Shown here piece by piece: positions 21,439 through 31,005 of a stretch of 64,000 bases of DNA. The notes under the pieces are model-generated. The model was not told where the DNA came from, did not search any database, and saw only the letters and a program-made list of their open reading frames with translations. Numbering within the stretch: the first letter of the stretch is position 1; the number at the start of each line of letters is the position of its first letter. The position numbers were made by a program, and so were the translations under genes. This stretch comes from Ichthyophis bannanicus (taxonomy: Eukaryota > Chordata > Amphibia > Gymnophiona > Ichthyophiidae): NCBI GenBank assembly GCA_033557465.1, contig CM066051.1, positions 104,447,026 through 104,511,025 of the forward strand, written 5' to 3'.

Positions 21439-22191
21439 TAAGGGAGCACTCGCACTTGTCTGGAGCCCCCGACAGCGACTTCGAGGTCTTCTTCTTCTTA
21501 CACCTCTCCACTTCAAGGGACCCTTGGTCGGAGTGCCTTCGAAGCATGGGGCCGACGTGGGGGATCCCACCAGCAGAGGGACAACTGAGGGTGCCGCCTG
21601 GGATTCTGGGGCCACCTTCCAGAAAATATCATTGGACTTCTGCTTACGACTTAGTAGGGCTTTGGAGGACATTTTCTTGCAAAGAGAGCAGAGCGCTGGA
21701 TCATGGTCGGCCCCAAGACACCGAAGACAGCAGTCATGGGTGTCTGTGAGCGACATATTTTTGGAGCATCTGTCACATTTCTTAAAACTGGTGGGGAAAA
21801 AAAGGGCCCATGCTAGGTCGAAGACCTTTGCGGCCAGCGGTTGAGGGTAAAAAAGAGCACGAAGCCCGCAAAAGGAAAACTTTTACAGAAAAGGATGTCC
21901 CCTCGCTCAAGGAAAAAAGAGAGCAGGCGAGGACGGTAGAGGACTGGTGCTACTGGAAAAAACACAGGCCAGAGGCCGAAAATGAAACACTTTTTCCGAG
22001 GGATGAGGACGAGCGTCTGAAGGGCTTCACGGAAAAAGGGAAGAGGACCACGCACGAGTGGCAGCAATCCCAAAGGCTTTCTTTGAAAGCTGGGGAATTG
22101 CTCTGTGCGGGCTCCGTCGTTGCCGATGTCACCCATAAGTGGGGACTGATTCCTGCTGTTCCTGGAGAACACTTGTTACCGGTGAGTAACT
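21439..22191 (-). pseudogene. Inverted DIRS 5' end with gag start, replacing the right end of G
   Basis: On the minus strand this is a C-type left terminus (22191 to about 22030), a leader of about 250 bp, and the start of a gag-like ORF. That ORF has FKKCDRCSKNMSLTDTHDCC, then CLGADHDPALCSLCKKMSSK, open to about 21400. The normal right inverted repeat of C2 covers only about 200 bp of the left end. Here the inverted arm is about 750 bp and reaches into gag. It could be a second element in opposite orientation or an aberrant replication product of G. Confidence 0.75.
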
Positions 22192-23055
22192 ATGCTATCT
22201 CTCTAGTATACTGCTTGCAGTGTCTAGTTTTGTGGGGTCTCCATTTTAGTTTTTATGCGCAAATTTTTGAATTTGTGGTCACTTATCCTTCATTTGGTGA
22301 TAGCCTCTCTGTGTTTTGATTTGAACTGTATTTCCTTGCTTAAATGGGCTAACAGAATCTGCATGTGTGACCTACTTGAAGAAAGGAGTCTACTAGTCTG
22401 TAGTTTTTGTACAGGAATGTCCAACAATCTAGCTTAGTCTGTTGACCAGTAGGAGGTGTATGGATGTTCTAATCTAGCATCTGTTGTGATAGTTTTCAGA
22501 TGCTGGAGTGTTGATGTTTTCAGCCCAGGTGTTAGTGCTATATTGGTTCTGAGTGTCTCTTGTAAAGCTTTGTATTACTTCATGGTGTGAGTGCTTGTGT
22601 GGGGTGAGAGATTGTGTGTGTGCATGAAGACAATTAAGGGATGCATCTGTGCGTTGAGGGGTATAACAGGGTGTGTGAGTGAGGGTGTTTCTGAGGGTGA
22701 GATTTGTGTATGTGTGCTGTATGTGCGTTTTATGTCCAAGCAGCCGTTTTGAAGCTGACCATGTGAGCAAGCTAAGAATTAAATATACTAATATATTACT
22801 ATTAAGACAATAAACATTTAATAATTCCCTTAGTTGTTGGTTTATCATTGCCATTTTTAATTGATAGCTTATGCAAAACAGAATTGCACTCCAATTTGGA
22901 CAGTGGAAATTTTGGCACATAGACAAACCTTTGCACATATGCAGTCAATCCTCAGAGGGAACATTGCTGATTGTGCCTTAGCCTCGCTTCTGATATGTCC
23001 CTGCTCCTTTGGAGGGGGTGGGGGGAAAGGCCTGGGGTTCGACATCTGTGCCACC
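22192..23055. other. Unassigned region, TG-rich
   Basis: No gene or recognised repeat. A GT/GAG-rich stretch runs from about 22540 to 22735. It may be old intronic DNA between DIRS G and DIRS H. Confidence 0.4.
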
Positions 23056-23275
23056 TCATTTGAGCAGTCGTTCCTTCTCGTCCTTCCAATCCAGCCCCGC
23101 ACTTGTGGGTTGTCACCCCCTCACAGCAGCTTGGAGACTGAGCATGTCATGTTTTCATGACATCAGCCTGGATAATCAGCTGTCACCTCCCACCAGCCTC
23201 CAGTATCCTATTGGCAAAGCAGGTAAGGCATAATTTTACCTTCCTTCTCATCCCTCCAGTCCAGCTTGTGGGATG
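23056..23275 (-). repeat. Terminal/ICR sequence of DIRS H
   Basis: Two related blocks, CTTCTCGTCCTTCCAATCCAG near 23072 and CTTCTCATCCCTCCAGTCCAG near 23243, flank GCAGCTTGGAGACTGAGCAT and AAGCAGGTAAGGCATAATTT. CAG-GTAAGG at 23220-23227 resembles the splice-donor-like right ends of A and D. A short palindromic stretch (CATGTCATGTTTTCATGACATC) lies near 23140-23164. Confidence 0.6.
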
Positions 23276-23760
23276 TACCATAGCAGTACTAACCTTGGGT
23301 GGGATCCGCGAGCCCAGTCTGAAGCACTGCCGAAACCAAACCGTGCATCCCTCATTGCCTGCACATCCAGGCGATAATGCTTTATGAAAGTATGTAAGGA
23401 TGACTAGGTCGTCACCCTGCAGATATCTACCAGCGGCACCAAACAGGACTCCGCCCATGACAACGCCTGAGCCCAGGTAGAGTGAGTCCTCAGCCCCTTG
23501 AGCTACTCCCTGTGGCACAAAAGATAAGCAGACAAGATAGCCTTCTTCACCCAACACAAAATGGAAGCCTTGGAAGCAGCCTCGCCTTTGCGCTGACTTT
23601 CAAACAAAACAGAGATGATCTGACTTGCGAAAGGGCTCTGTTCTTTTCAAATAACACTTTATTACACGTTGCACGTCCAGGAGATGCTGGAGAGGATCCA
23701 CCTCCACCCCCCTGGCCCCAGAGAACACCAGAAGCATCACAGACTGAGATAAAACACTGA
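23276..23760 (-). pseudogene. Tyrosine recombinase C-terminus of DIRS H
   Basis: Minus-strand translation contains AHSTxAQALSWAE (the HxxR region), VDICRVTTxSSLHTFIKHYR (tryptophan-region and catalytic Tyr blocks) and LDVQAMRDARFGSA. Stops at conserved Trp positions show decay. The block closely follows the recombinase end in copy I (26.7-26.9 kb), which keeps KHYRLNVQD. Sequence above 23620 is poorly recognisable. Confidence 0.65.
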
Positions 23761-23761
23761 C

Positions 23762-25005
23762 ACCACCTTGAGCTGTTCTTCTGACCCTATCCCCACCCAT
23801 CTCCTACATCCCATTTCCTCCACCATTGTCCCCTCCATCTTCTCAACCTTTCACTCTCCACTGCAACTGTCCCCGTTGATTTCAAACACGCTGTTGTCAC
23901 ACCTCTCCTCAAGAAACCCTCACTTGACCCCACCTGTCCTAACTATCGACCCATCTCCCTCCTTCCCTTCATCTAAACTACTAGAACGAGCAATCCACTG
24001 CTGCTGTCTTGACTTCCTCACCTCCCTGGACCCACTACAATCCGGCTTCCATCCCCTACACTCCACTGAAACGGCTCTTACAAAAGTCTCCAATGACTTG
24101 TTCCTCGCTAAGTCTAAGGGCCTCTACTCTGTCCTCATCCTTTTTGACCTCTCTGCTGCCTTTGACACTGTTGACCACAATCTTCTCCTCAACACCCTCT
24201 CTTCGCTTGGTTTCAAGGGCTCTGCTTTATCCTGGTTCTCCTCCTACCTCTCCCATCGTTCCTTTAATATATGCTCTGGCGGATCCTCCTCTCCCACCTC
24301 GTTCCATGTCGGTGTACCCCAGGGGTCCGTCTTGGGCCCCCATCTTTTCTCTTTCTATACCCAATCCCTTGGCGCGCTTATCTCCTCCCATGGATTTCAG
24401 TACCATCTCTATGCCGATGACTCCCAAATCTACCTCTCTACACCCAATATCTCTCCAGCAATCCAGACCAAGATCTCTGCCTGCCTTTCTGACATCGCTG
24501 CCTGGGTGTCTCATCGCCACTTGAAATTGAACATGACCAAGACTGAACTCCTCATCTTTCCCCCCAACTCCTCCCCTCCTCTTCCCTCTTTCTCAGTCTC
24601 CGTGGAAGGATCTACGATCCTTCCTGTTCCCTCAGCCCGCAATCTGGGGGTTATCTTTGACACCTCTCTCTCCTTCTCCACACATACCCAGCTCGTAGCG
24701 AAGACCTGCCGTTTCTTTCTCTACAGCATCAATAAAATCCACCCCTTCCTGTCTGAACACACTACCAAAACGCTTGTCCACTCCTTAATCTCCTTTCGCC
24801 TCAACTATTGCAACATACTCCTTGCTGGTCTCCCCACGAGCCATCTCTTCCCCCTTCAATCTGTACAAAATTATGCTGCTTGACTAATCTTCTGCCAGTC
24901 TCGCTATGCCCACATTACTCCTCTTCTCAAGTCGCTTCACTGGCTCCCCATCCAGGCCCGCATCCAATTCAAGCTCCTTCTACTGACCTATAAATGCATT
25001 CACTC
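23762..25005 (+). mobile_element. Rex1-like LINE, truncated at both ends
   Basis: Open frame of 371 codons (23768-24883) encoding [72 protein letters not shown] (YADD catalytic), [16 protein letters not shown] and [16 protein letters not shown]. After a TGA at 24881 the frame continues with KSLHWLPIQARIQFKLLLLT. No 3' tail is present and the frame stops around 25005. The motif style (RHLKLN, KTELL) is Rex1/Babar-like. It lies inside DIRS H. Confidence 0.8.
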
Positions 25006-25550
25006 TGCAGCCCCATCCATACTGGCCTCGAGCAATGCAAAGGCTGTAACAGATGGTGATACTGCGCCAACCAGCTTCGCAGCAACACCCTCTGCAGGGT
25101 CTCATGTGAGGTCTCGCCCAAGGCACCATCTTGATGGATGCAGCCATGGAGCCCAACAGCTGTAGATAATGCCATGCCGGTGGGTCTTTCATGTGGAGAA
25201 ACCATTCCACCTGTCCTTGCAGCATGTGCATCTTTTCCACTGGCATGGACATCATCCCCTTATTCATCTGAAAGCGAGCTCCCAGGTACACCAAATCCTG
25301 TGATGCTGGAGCAGACTTTTGACAAAATTGACTACCCAGCCAAAGCTCTGCAGATGAGCAATGACCCATGCCGTGACTCTTTCGCTTTCTTCCGTGGACT
25401 TTGCTCAAATAAACCAATCATCCAGATAGGGGTGAACCAGAATCCTTTCTGACAAAGCCCCGCCGCCGCCACCACCATCACATTGGTAAAGGTGTGGGGG
25501 GTGGTAACCAATCCGAACGGCAATGGCCGGACTGGAAGAACTCGAATGTC
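25006..25550 (-). pseudogene. Reverse transcriptase fragment of DIRS H
   Basis: Minus-strand translation gives LPFGLVTTPHTFTNVMVVAA, then the YLDDW block shifted to PIWMIGLFEQS, then DLVYLGARFQMNKGMMSMPV and LQLLGSMAASIKMVPWARPH. The same RT palm-to-thumb order appears in copy D (FGLATASRTFTKVMVVVAA, LEHLGARFD). Frameshifts separate the blocks. The upstream part is absent because plus-strand recombinase sequence of copy I starts at about 25551. Confidence 0.75.
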
Positions 25551-26051
25551 AATTAGCAGGTAAGGCCTAATTTCACCTTCCCCTCTGGGATCTGGTGTTG
25601 ATGTTGAGGACGCTCATGGGCCCTCCCATTTGAACAGTTAAAGCAGGCTACCCTGAAGGACATATCATTAAAGGCCGTGTTCTTGATGGTGATTTGGCCT
25701 GGTGTATTTTGGAGCTGCAGGCTTGTGCTTCTGGGATCCGTATTTGTCCTTCTCCCGAGAAGTGGTGACCCTTCAGCCTGTTTCATCCTTCTTGCCTAAA
25801 GTGGTCTTAGTCTTTCATGTCAACTTTGTGGTTTTGCCTTCCAAGCTTTTCTTCTGACTGGTGTCAGGGGGTGAGACAAGAACTTGCACCTGGTTAATAT
25901 CTGCAGAGTATTGTTGCGCTATCTGAAGGCGTCTAATCCATTCTGTAAAACAGAGAGAGACTGTTTGTCATCTTTGGAGGTCCACACAAAGGGTGGACTG
26001 CTGGATCAGAGAAATGATTGCTTTGGCTAGATCTTGATGGGCAAACTTATA

Positions 26052-26328
26052 CTATTTATTTATTTATTTATTTGTCATATTTATATACCGCCTTTCAGCA
26101 AAATAAAAGTGGTTTACATATAACAGTGAAAGAACAGTACGTATTAACAGATTGCCAACTCGTTTTAAAATAAAACATGGTAATTAGAACTTTGGCATTA
26201 AACAGTGCCGTGTAAGAATGAATTTTTTTTATATTACAATGTGAGAAATCTAACTTATTTACATGTGTGTACATTATGTACAGGGGAATTTATTTACAGG
26301 AGTAAGATTATCCATAATAGGAGTGGGA
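26052..26328 (-). repeat. LINE 3' UTR/tail fragment, antisense
   Basis: Begins with TATTTATT repeats, then ATATTTATATACCGCCTTTC and AGTGGTTTACATATAAC. Read on the minus strand this is the hairpin-and-TAAATAAA tail of L2-like LINEs. The remaining roughly 200 bp contain no frame. Confidence 0.7.
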
Positions 26329-26329
26329 G

Positions 26330-26615
26330 GGAGGAGTGGTCTAGTGGTTAGGACAAGGTACTTCAGGCCGGAGGGCCAGGGGTTCAAGTCCCACCTGGGG
26401 ACAGCAATCTCAGGCCGGAGGGACTGGGATTTCTAGTCCTATAGGCACTCCTTGTGGTCTTGGGCAAGCCACTTAACCCTCCATTGCCCATGTTCCCTGT
26501 AAGTATTAACGTATGTGTGTCATATCCCCTCGTGTTAAATGTATCCCCCAATTGACCGCTTTGACCCGGTGAAAAGCGGAATATAAATACAGCTAAATAA
26601 ATAAATAAATAAAAT
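26330..26615 (+). mobile_element. CORE-SINE with LINE tail, sense
   Basis: Full-length-looking copy. A-box-like TGGTCTAGTGG lies near 26337 and GGTTCAAGTCC (perfect B box) at 26381-26391. The CORE block CTTGGGCAAGCCACTTAACC is near 26459, and the tail has GACCGCTTTGACCCGG, GCGGAATATAAATA and TAAATAAATAAATAAA. It is inserted next to a LINE tail inside the recombinase remnant of copy I. The head matches a tRNA-derived SINE; I cannot tell which tRNA. Confidence 0.85.
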
Positions 26616-26919
26616 AAATAATACAATGGTTTACCCTGTTAGGGCTTCGTACCCACTCTATTCAGGTACAAGGGTCCTCTTGAGCTGAGTTTAGGGCTAT
26701 AGCTCCACTTGACATTTCTCGAGCAGCAGTGTGGTCCTCCCTGGACACCTTTGTTAAGCATTATAGGTTGAATGTTCAGGACACAGTGGGCATCGCTTTT
26801 AGGGTGGAGGTTCTCAGAGCAGCCGTTTCTTCATCCCACCCAAAGAAGTTGTAGCTTCAGGACTTCCCACTTGTCTGGACTGGTCTAGCAGACTGAACTA
26901 GAAGGTGAAACATTTAATT

Positions 26920-27085
26920 ATCTCCAGGAACAAGCAGGAATGTAGTCTTCACATATGGGTATTGTTGGTACCGATGGAGCCCGTGTGGGAACGCTCCCCA
27001 GCGTCCAATAGGAACGCCTTTGGAAGCATCCCTCAGCACATGCGCGCTGCCTTCCTGCCTTTCCAACTGCCCCTCTTCAGTTCTT
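26920..27085 (+). repeat. Left inverted terminal repeat of DIRS B2
   Basis: TCTCCAGGAACAAGCAGGAA followed by TAGTCTTCACATATGGGTAT, nearly identical to B1. The palindrome is decayed to GTTGGTACCGAT. No matching right end is in the window. Confidence 0.85.
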
Positions 27086-27325
27086 CGTTTTCCGTGGAGC
27101 CAACAGGATCCATACCCTGTCACCGCAGAAAATTCCGTCTTTAAAATTGTTTTCTTGTGGTCGCGTTTGCCTGCCGCATGACGCTTACCAGTACCACCGG
27201 TTCTTTTCTTCCCCCCCCCCCCAAAAAAAAAACAACAACTTATACTTTGAATGGTTTCTCTTCAGAAACTTTTCTTTTTTGGTGCTAGGCGCCATTTCGG
27301 GCACTAGGCCCCATATTCCTAAAAC

Positions 27326-28975
27326 ATGGAAAAACCAACTAGTGGTTTTAAAAAATGTACTAAGTGTGGCGGTACCATTTCCGTCACAGACACCCATGAT
27401 TGGTGTCTTAAATGTTTAGGGCCTGAACATTCTCCATCTGAATGTCTCTCCTGTATGGGGATGATTAAAAGAGGAAGACAGAACCGGGCTGCAAAGTTCG
27501 GTACGCTCTTTTCTTCGGATGCTAGATCCATTGCATTGACATCTTCAAGGGCCTCCACTTCCTCCCATGGATCTCAGGTAACTAAACATAAAAGCCGGTC
27601 CTCAAAGGGTAGCTCTCCTGCTAAGCATTGAGAGGCCATTGGCATTGCCCTTGAGGGAACCACAACGACAAAGCAGCCCCGGCGGGAGGCTTCGGCTTCC
27701 AAAGCATCAATGGGGCTCCAGGATGTTCTCGAAGCCTCGACCTCGCAAGAACTACCTGTGCCATGCTCAAGGGTCCCGGCCGTTTTCACCGGTACCGCCA
27801 CCCAGGCATCGGCATCATCGATAGACCAGAGGTTCCTCGCTATCGAATGCAGCATCGCAGCTCTTCTCTGCTGCGATACCTTTGGTGCAACGGGCACCGG
27901 TACCGACAGTGACACCGATGACGGTACCTACACCAATACAGACACCGGTACCGGAACCGACAATACCGGCCCCGGTGGGAATTCTTCCCACACCATCTTT
28001 GGCTGGAATCGACAGATCGGTACCGGATCAACTCGGTACCGACTTCGATCGATACCGGGACCATGCTTTGCATGAGCATCGTGGTCAGAAATACTTTGAA
28101 TCCTCCGATTCCGAAGACCCTGACAATTCTCCTGGTACTAGAGGGTTTCTCCCAGAAGATCCCTCTTCTCCCAAATGCAGAATGTCACCTCCAGAGGACA
28201 TGTCTTTTCAGGATTTTATTCGTGATATGGCCAAGGGCCTTTCAATCACGGTGGCTCCTGAAGAGGAACCCAGAGCAAAGGAATTGGAAATTCTCCAATA
28301 TCCTAAAGCTCCAAAGGAGGCAGCCACTCTGCCCATCCATGAAATCCTGCATTACTTGATGCTCAGAATGTGGGAGACACCTCGGACTACATCTCCTCAC
28401 TCTAGGAGACTTGATACTATGTATCGAGTTCCGCCATGTCCTGGATTTCAAAAGACTTAGCTGCCACACCATTCAATGGTGGTGGAGTCAGCCATGCGTA
28501 GGATGAAAAGTGCAAAGAGGCATGCATTCAATCCTCCAGGTTGTGAATGCAGGACTCTGGATGCTTTTGGTCGCCAAACTTTTCAGGCTTCCATGCTTTC
28601 AGCTAGGATCAGTTCATGTATACTATATATGGGAATGTTCCTCAAGGAAGTTACAGGAGACTTGGAGCTTATGAGCCCATTTCTCCCAGATGACAAGAGA
28701 CAAGACTTTCTTGCTCTAGTTAAGCATGCTCAAGATGTCTCCAAGTTTGTAAATCGTGCAGCCTTTGACTGCTTTGAATGCATCAGCAGAACCTCTGCTA
28801 TTGCCATTGGCGCACGACGGATTGCCTGGCTTCAGGCATCAGACTTGGAGACTTGGGTACAGGACAAGTTAGGCAACATTCCTTGCACAGGAGAGATTCT
28901 CTTCGGCAAGAACTGGCAGGAGAAGGCTAACGAGTTAGATGCTGACAATACTACTCTAGATAGATTGCCCTGACA
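27326..28975 (+). pseudogene. Gag-like ORF of DIRS B2
   Basis: Starts at ATG 27326 with the same Cys/His motif as B1 (KCTKCGGT, then DTHDWCLKCLGPEH). A CGA-to-TGA change stops the first frame at 27631. The Pro/Val repeat region (27880-27970) lies in a shifted frame that runs to 28460 through DRSVPDQLGTDFDRYRDHAL, EDMSFQDFIRDMAKGLSI and TMYRVPPCPGFQKT, where a TAG replaces Gln. The C-terminal domain is open at 28476-28973. It keeps ILYMGMFLKEVTGDLELMS, which is frameshifted in B1. The basic tail is lost. Confidence 0.85.
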
Positions 28976-29540
28976 CAGCTGCTGTGAGGGCCTCTAGGTG
29001 CCGGCTGATGGTCTGTGCTGCGGTACATACCTCCTCCCTGAGGAGGCACACCTCTGCCACGAGGGTGGCCAGGGCCCAGTCACTCTGTTGACAGAGGGTG
29101 GTGGCGCTGTGGGTCTGACTGTGACACAGCCAGGGTGTGCCCCTGGGTGCTGGGGTGGCTGTGGAGGATCCCAGCTGCGGGGAGTGGACCGCGGCACCAC
29201 TCCAGGTCTCCCCTGGCCTGTGCTGCACCATGCAGCAGGCCATGGCCCCTAGGTTGGTCAGCTGGTGGGCGCGTCTGTGGGCTGTGGGGCGCAGCTCTGC
29301 TTCTGGCCTCCCTGCCGGTTGCCTGCAGGTGGTGCTCTCTGCCTATGCCACTCTCTGTGCTCCCACCCCTGCCTCCCCACCTGCCCCTGGTCCTCTGATC
29401 CCTCCCTCCTCCTCTGACACCCCTTCCTCTCCACCCTGCTTCTGCAATGATGGGACTGGGCTGGGGGCAGCTGTGCCATCCCCCGGTGCCACCAGTCCGC
29501 CTGTGCACCAGCCAGCACACATGACGCACAGGTATATGTG
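28976..29540. other. GC-rich segment of unknown origin
   Basis: Base composition changes sharply to GC-rich between B2 and a CR1. Minus-strand frames are open over 96 codons (29243-28956) and 188 codons (29643-29080). The first contains LVAEVCLLREEVCTAAQTIS RHLEALTAAV (quoted in two parts), which could be an amphipathic C-terminal helix. It resembles tails of transposon-encoded Myb/SANT-like proteins, but that is a weak impression. No terminal repeats are seen. Confidence 0.3.
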
Positions 29541-30186
29541 AACCTGGCACATAAGGGCAGTACAGGGGCAGGCAAATTATTGGAAGCGCTGCTGAAAGAG
29601 AAAATAGTGAGGTTGCTGGAGTCCAATGGATTGCCGGATCCAAGGTAGCATGGATTCACCAGAGGCAGGTCTTGTCAGACAAATCAGATTGATTTCTTAG
29701 ACTGGTTGACCAGGGAGTTGGACCAAGGGAGAGCCCTAGATGTAGTGTATTTAGATTTCAGAAAAGCCTTTGACACCATTCTGTACAGGAGACTTATAAA
29801 CAAACTGAGCACCTTAGGGATGGACCCTAAAGTTACTGCTTGGGTTAGAAATTGGTTAAGTGGGAGGCGACAAAAGGGTACAGGTAAATGGAGTTCACTC
29901 TAAGGAGAAGGAGGTTATCAGTGGTGTGCCCCAGGGATCTGTCCTTGGTCTGATTTTTATTTAACATCTTTGTTAGTGATATTCCGGAAGGGCTGTTGGG
30001 TAAAGTTTGCCTCTTTGCGGATGATACCAAAATCTGCAATATAGTAGACACCCAGGAAGGTGTAGATAACATGAGTAGGGATCTAGCTGAGCTTGAAAAA
30101 TAGTCTAGAATTTGGCAGCTGAGATTTAATGTTAAAAAATGCAAGGTCATGCATTTGGGCTGCAGCAATCCAAGGGAGTGATATTG

Positions 30187-30468
30187 TATTTATTTAACAT
30201 TTCTTATATACTGCCTTTCATGATATCAAGGCGGTTTACATTGAACAAACTGAAATTACATTGAACAGGGCATTATAACTTGGAGATAACTATTTTACAG
30301 GGAACATGGGCAATGGAGGATTAAGTGGCTTGCCCAAGACCACAAGGAGCACCTGTGGGACTAGAAACCCCAGGCCTTCCGGCCCATGGTTGCTGTCCTC
30401 TAGTGGGATTTGAACCCCCGACCTTCTGGCCTGAGGTAACTTGCCCAAACCACTAGGCCACTCCTCCC
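30187..30468 (-). mobile_element. CORE-SINE, antisense, inside CR1
   Basis: Minus-strand copy of the SINE at 11846. The plus strand shows the tail TATTTATTTAACATTTC and CAAGGCGGTTTACATTG, the CORE complement GTGGCTTGCCCAAGACC, the B-box complement GGATTTGAACC and the A-box region ACCACTAGGCCACTCC. It interrupts CR1 sequence between the FNVKKCKVMH-like codons and the following 3' half. Confidence 0.85.
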
Positions 30469-31005
30469 CAAAATGTATAGGGGTGAAGAACTTCTGTCCA
30501 CAAAAGAAGAGCGGAACCTAGGCGTGATTGTGTCTGATGATCTTAAAGTAGCTAAACAGGTAGAAAGGTCAATGGGTGCATAGGGAAAGGAATGGCCAGC
30601 AGAAAAAAGGAGGTGATAGTGCCTCTGTATAAGTCTTTGTTGCAACCTCATTTGGAGTATAGTGTGCAATTCTGGAGACCGCACCTTCCAAAGGATATAA
30701 ACAGGTTGGAGTCTATACAGAGGGTGGCTACTAAAATGGTTAGTGGTCTTTGTTATAAAGCATATAAGGACAGACTTAAGGATCTTAATATTTACACCTT
30801 AGAGGAAAGGCGGGATAGAGGTGATTTGACTGAGACGTTTAAATACCTCCATGGCATAAATGCACAGGAGAGCCTCTTTCGATTGAAAGCAAGCTCTGCT
30901 ACAAGGGGACATCGGACGAGGGGGAAAGGGAGTAATATGCAAAAGTATTTCTTTACGGAAAGAGTGATAGATGCGTGGAATAATCTCCCTGTGGAAGTGG
31001 TAGAG

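Larger units (their letters stand above)
2795..22191 (+). mobile_element. DIRS-like retrotransposon G, split by DIRS B1
   Basis: A C-family-like DIRS copy whose left part (2795-6257) and right part (19974-22191) are separated by copy B1. The RNase H-associated frame reads across the B1 insertion: codons ending ATT CTC A before B1 continue TT GCA CCC AGG TGG after it, matching the ILVAPRW block of copy C2. G holds gag, RT-RNase H, recombinase and ICR, but its right arm is abnormal because it extends into an inverted gag start (21439-22191). Many stops show it is inactive and older than B1. Confidence 0.85.
23056..25550 (-). mobile_element. DIRS-like retrotransposon H, minus strand, fragmentary
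   Basis: The only clear DIRS copy with a gene-bearing body on the minus strand. Reading downward: RT (25550-25006), a plus-strand LINE insert (23762-25005), a recombinase remnant (23760-23276), then terminal sequence (23275-23056). RNase H and gag are missing. Related to the D/E families by its RT and its CTTGGAGACTGA terminal block. Confidence 0.7.
25551..26905 (+). pseudogene. Tyrosine recombinase remnant, DIRS copy I
   Basis: Plus-strand recombinase pieces. The block KVVLVFHVNFVVLPSKLF is near 25797-25850, and LFVIFGGPHKGWTA near 25958-26000 compares with LVGGPHKG in A and FGGARKG in D. After two insertions (26052-26615) come LDISRAAVWSSLDTFVKHYR and LNVQDTVGIAFRVEVLRAAV (26716-26850) with the catalytic Tyr kept. 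GGACTGGTCTAGCAGACTGA (26878-26897) resembles the E-family terminus. AGCAGGTAAGGCCTAATTTC at 25555 looks like a DIRS right end and may belong to H or I. Confidence 0.7.
26920..28975 (+). mobile_element. DIRS-like retrotransposon B2, 5' part only
   Basis: Second B-family copy, colinear with B1 from the left terminus to the gag C-terminal domain. It lacks the solo LTR and the LINE present in B1, so it serves as the empty-site reference for both. It is cut at about 28975 after LDRLP, where unrelated GC-rich sequence begins. Confidence 0.9.

Noticed and set aside
22540..22740. TG-rich stretch as telomere-like or Z-DNA locus
   Set aside because: The repeats are irregular and mixed; too imperfect to support either reading.
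23690..23760. Start of a new gene before the LINE frame at 23768
   Set aside because: No promoter or splice structure; the sequence belongs to the interrupted DIRS H.
26381..26391. Functional tRNA gene
   Set aside because: A-box-like and B-box sequences are present, but no cloverleaf acceptor pairing is seen and a CORE block plus LINE tail follow, so it is a SINE.
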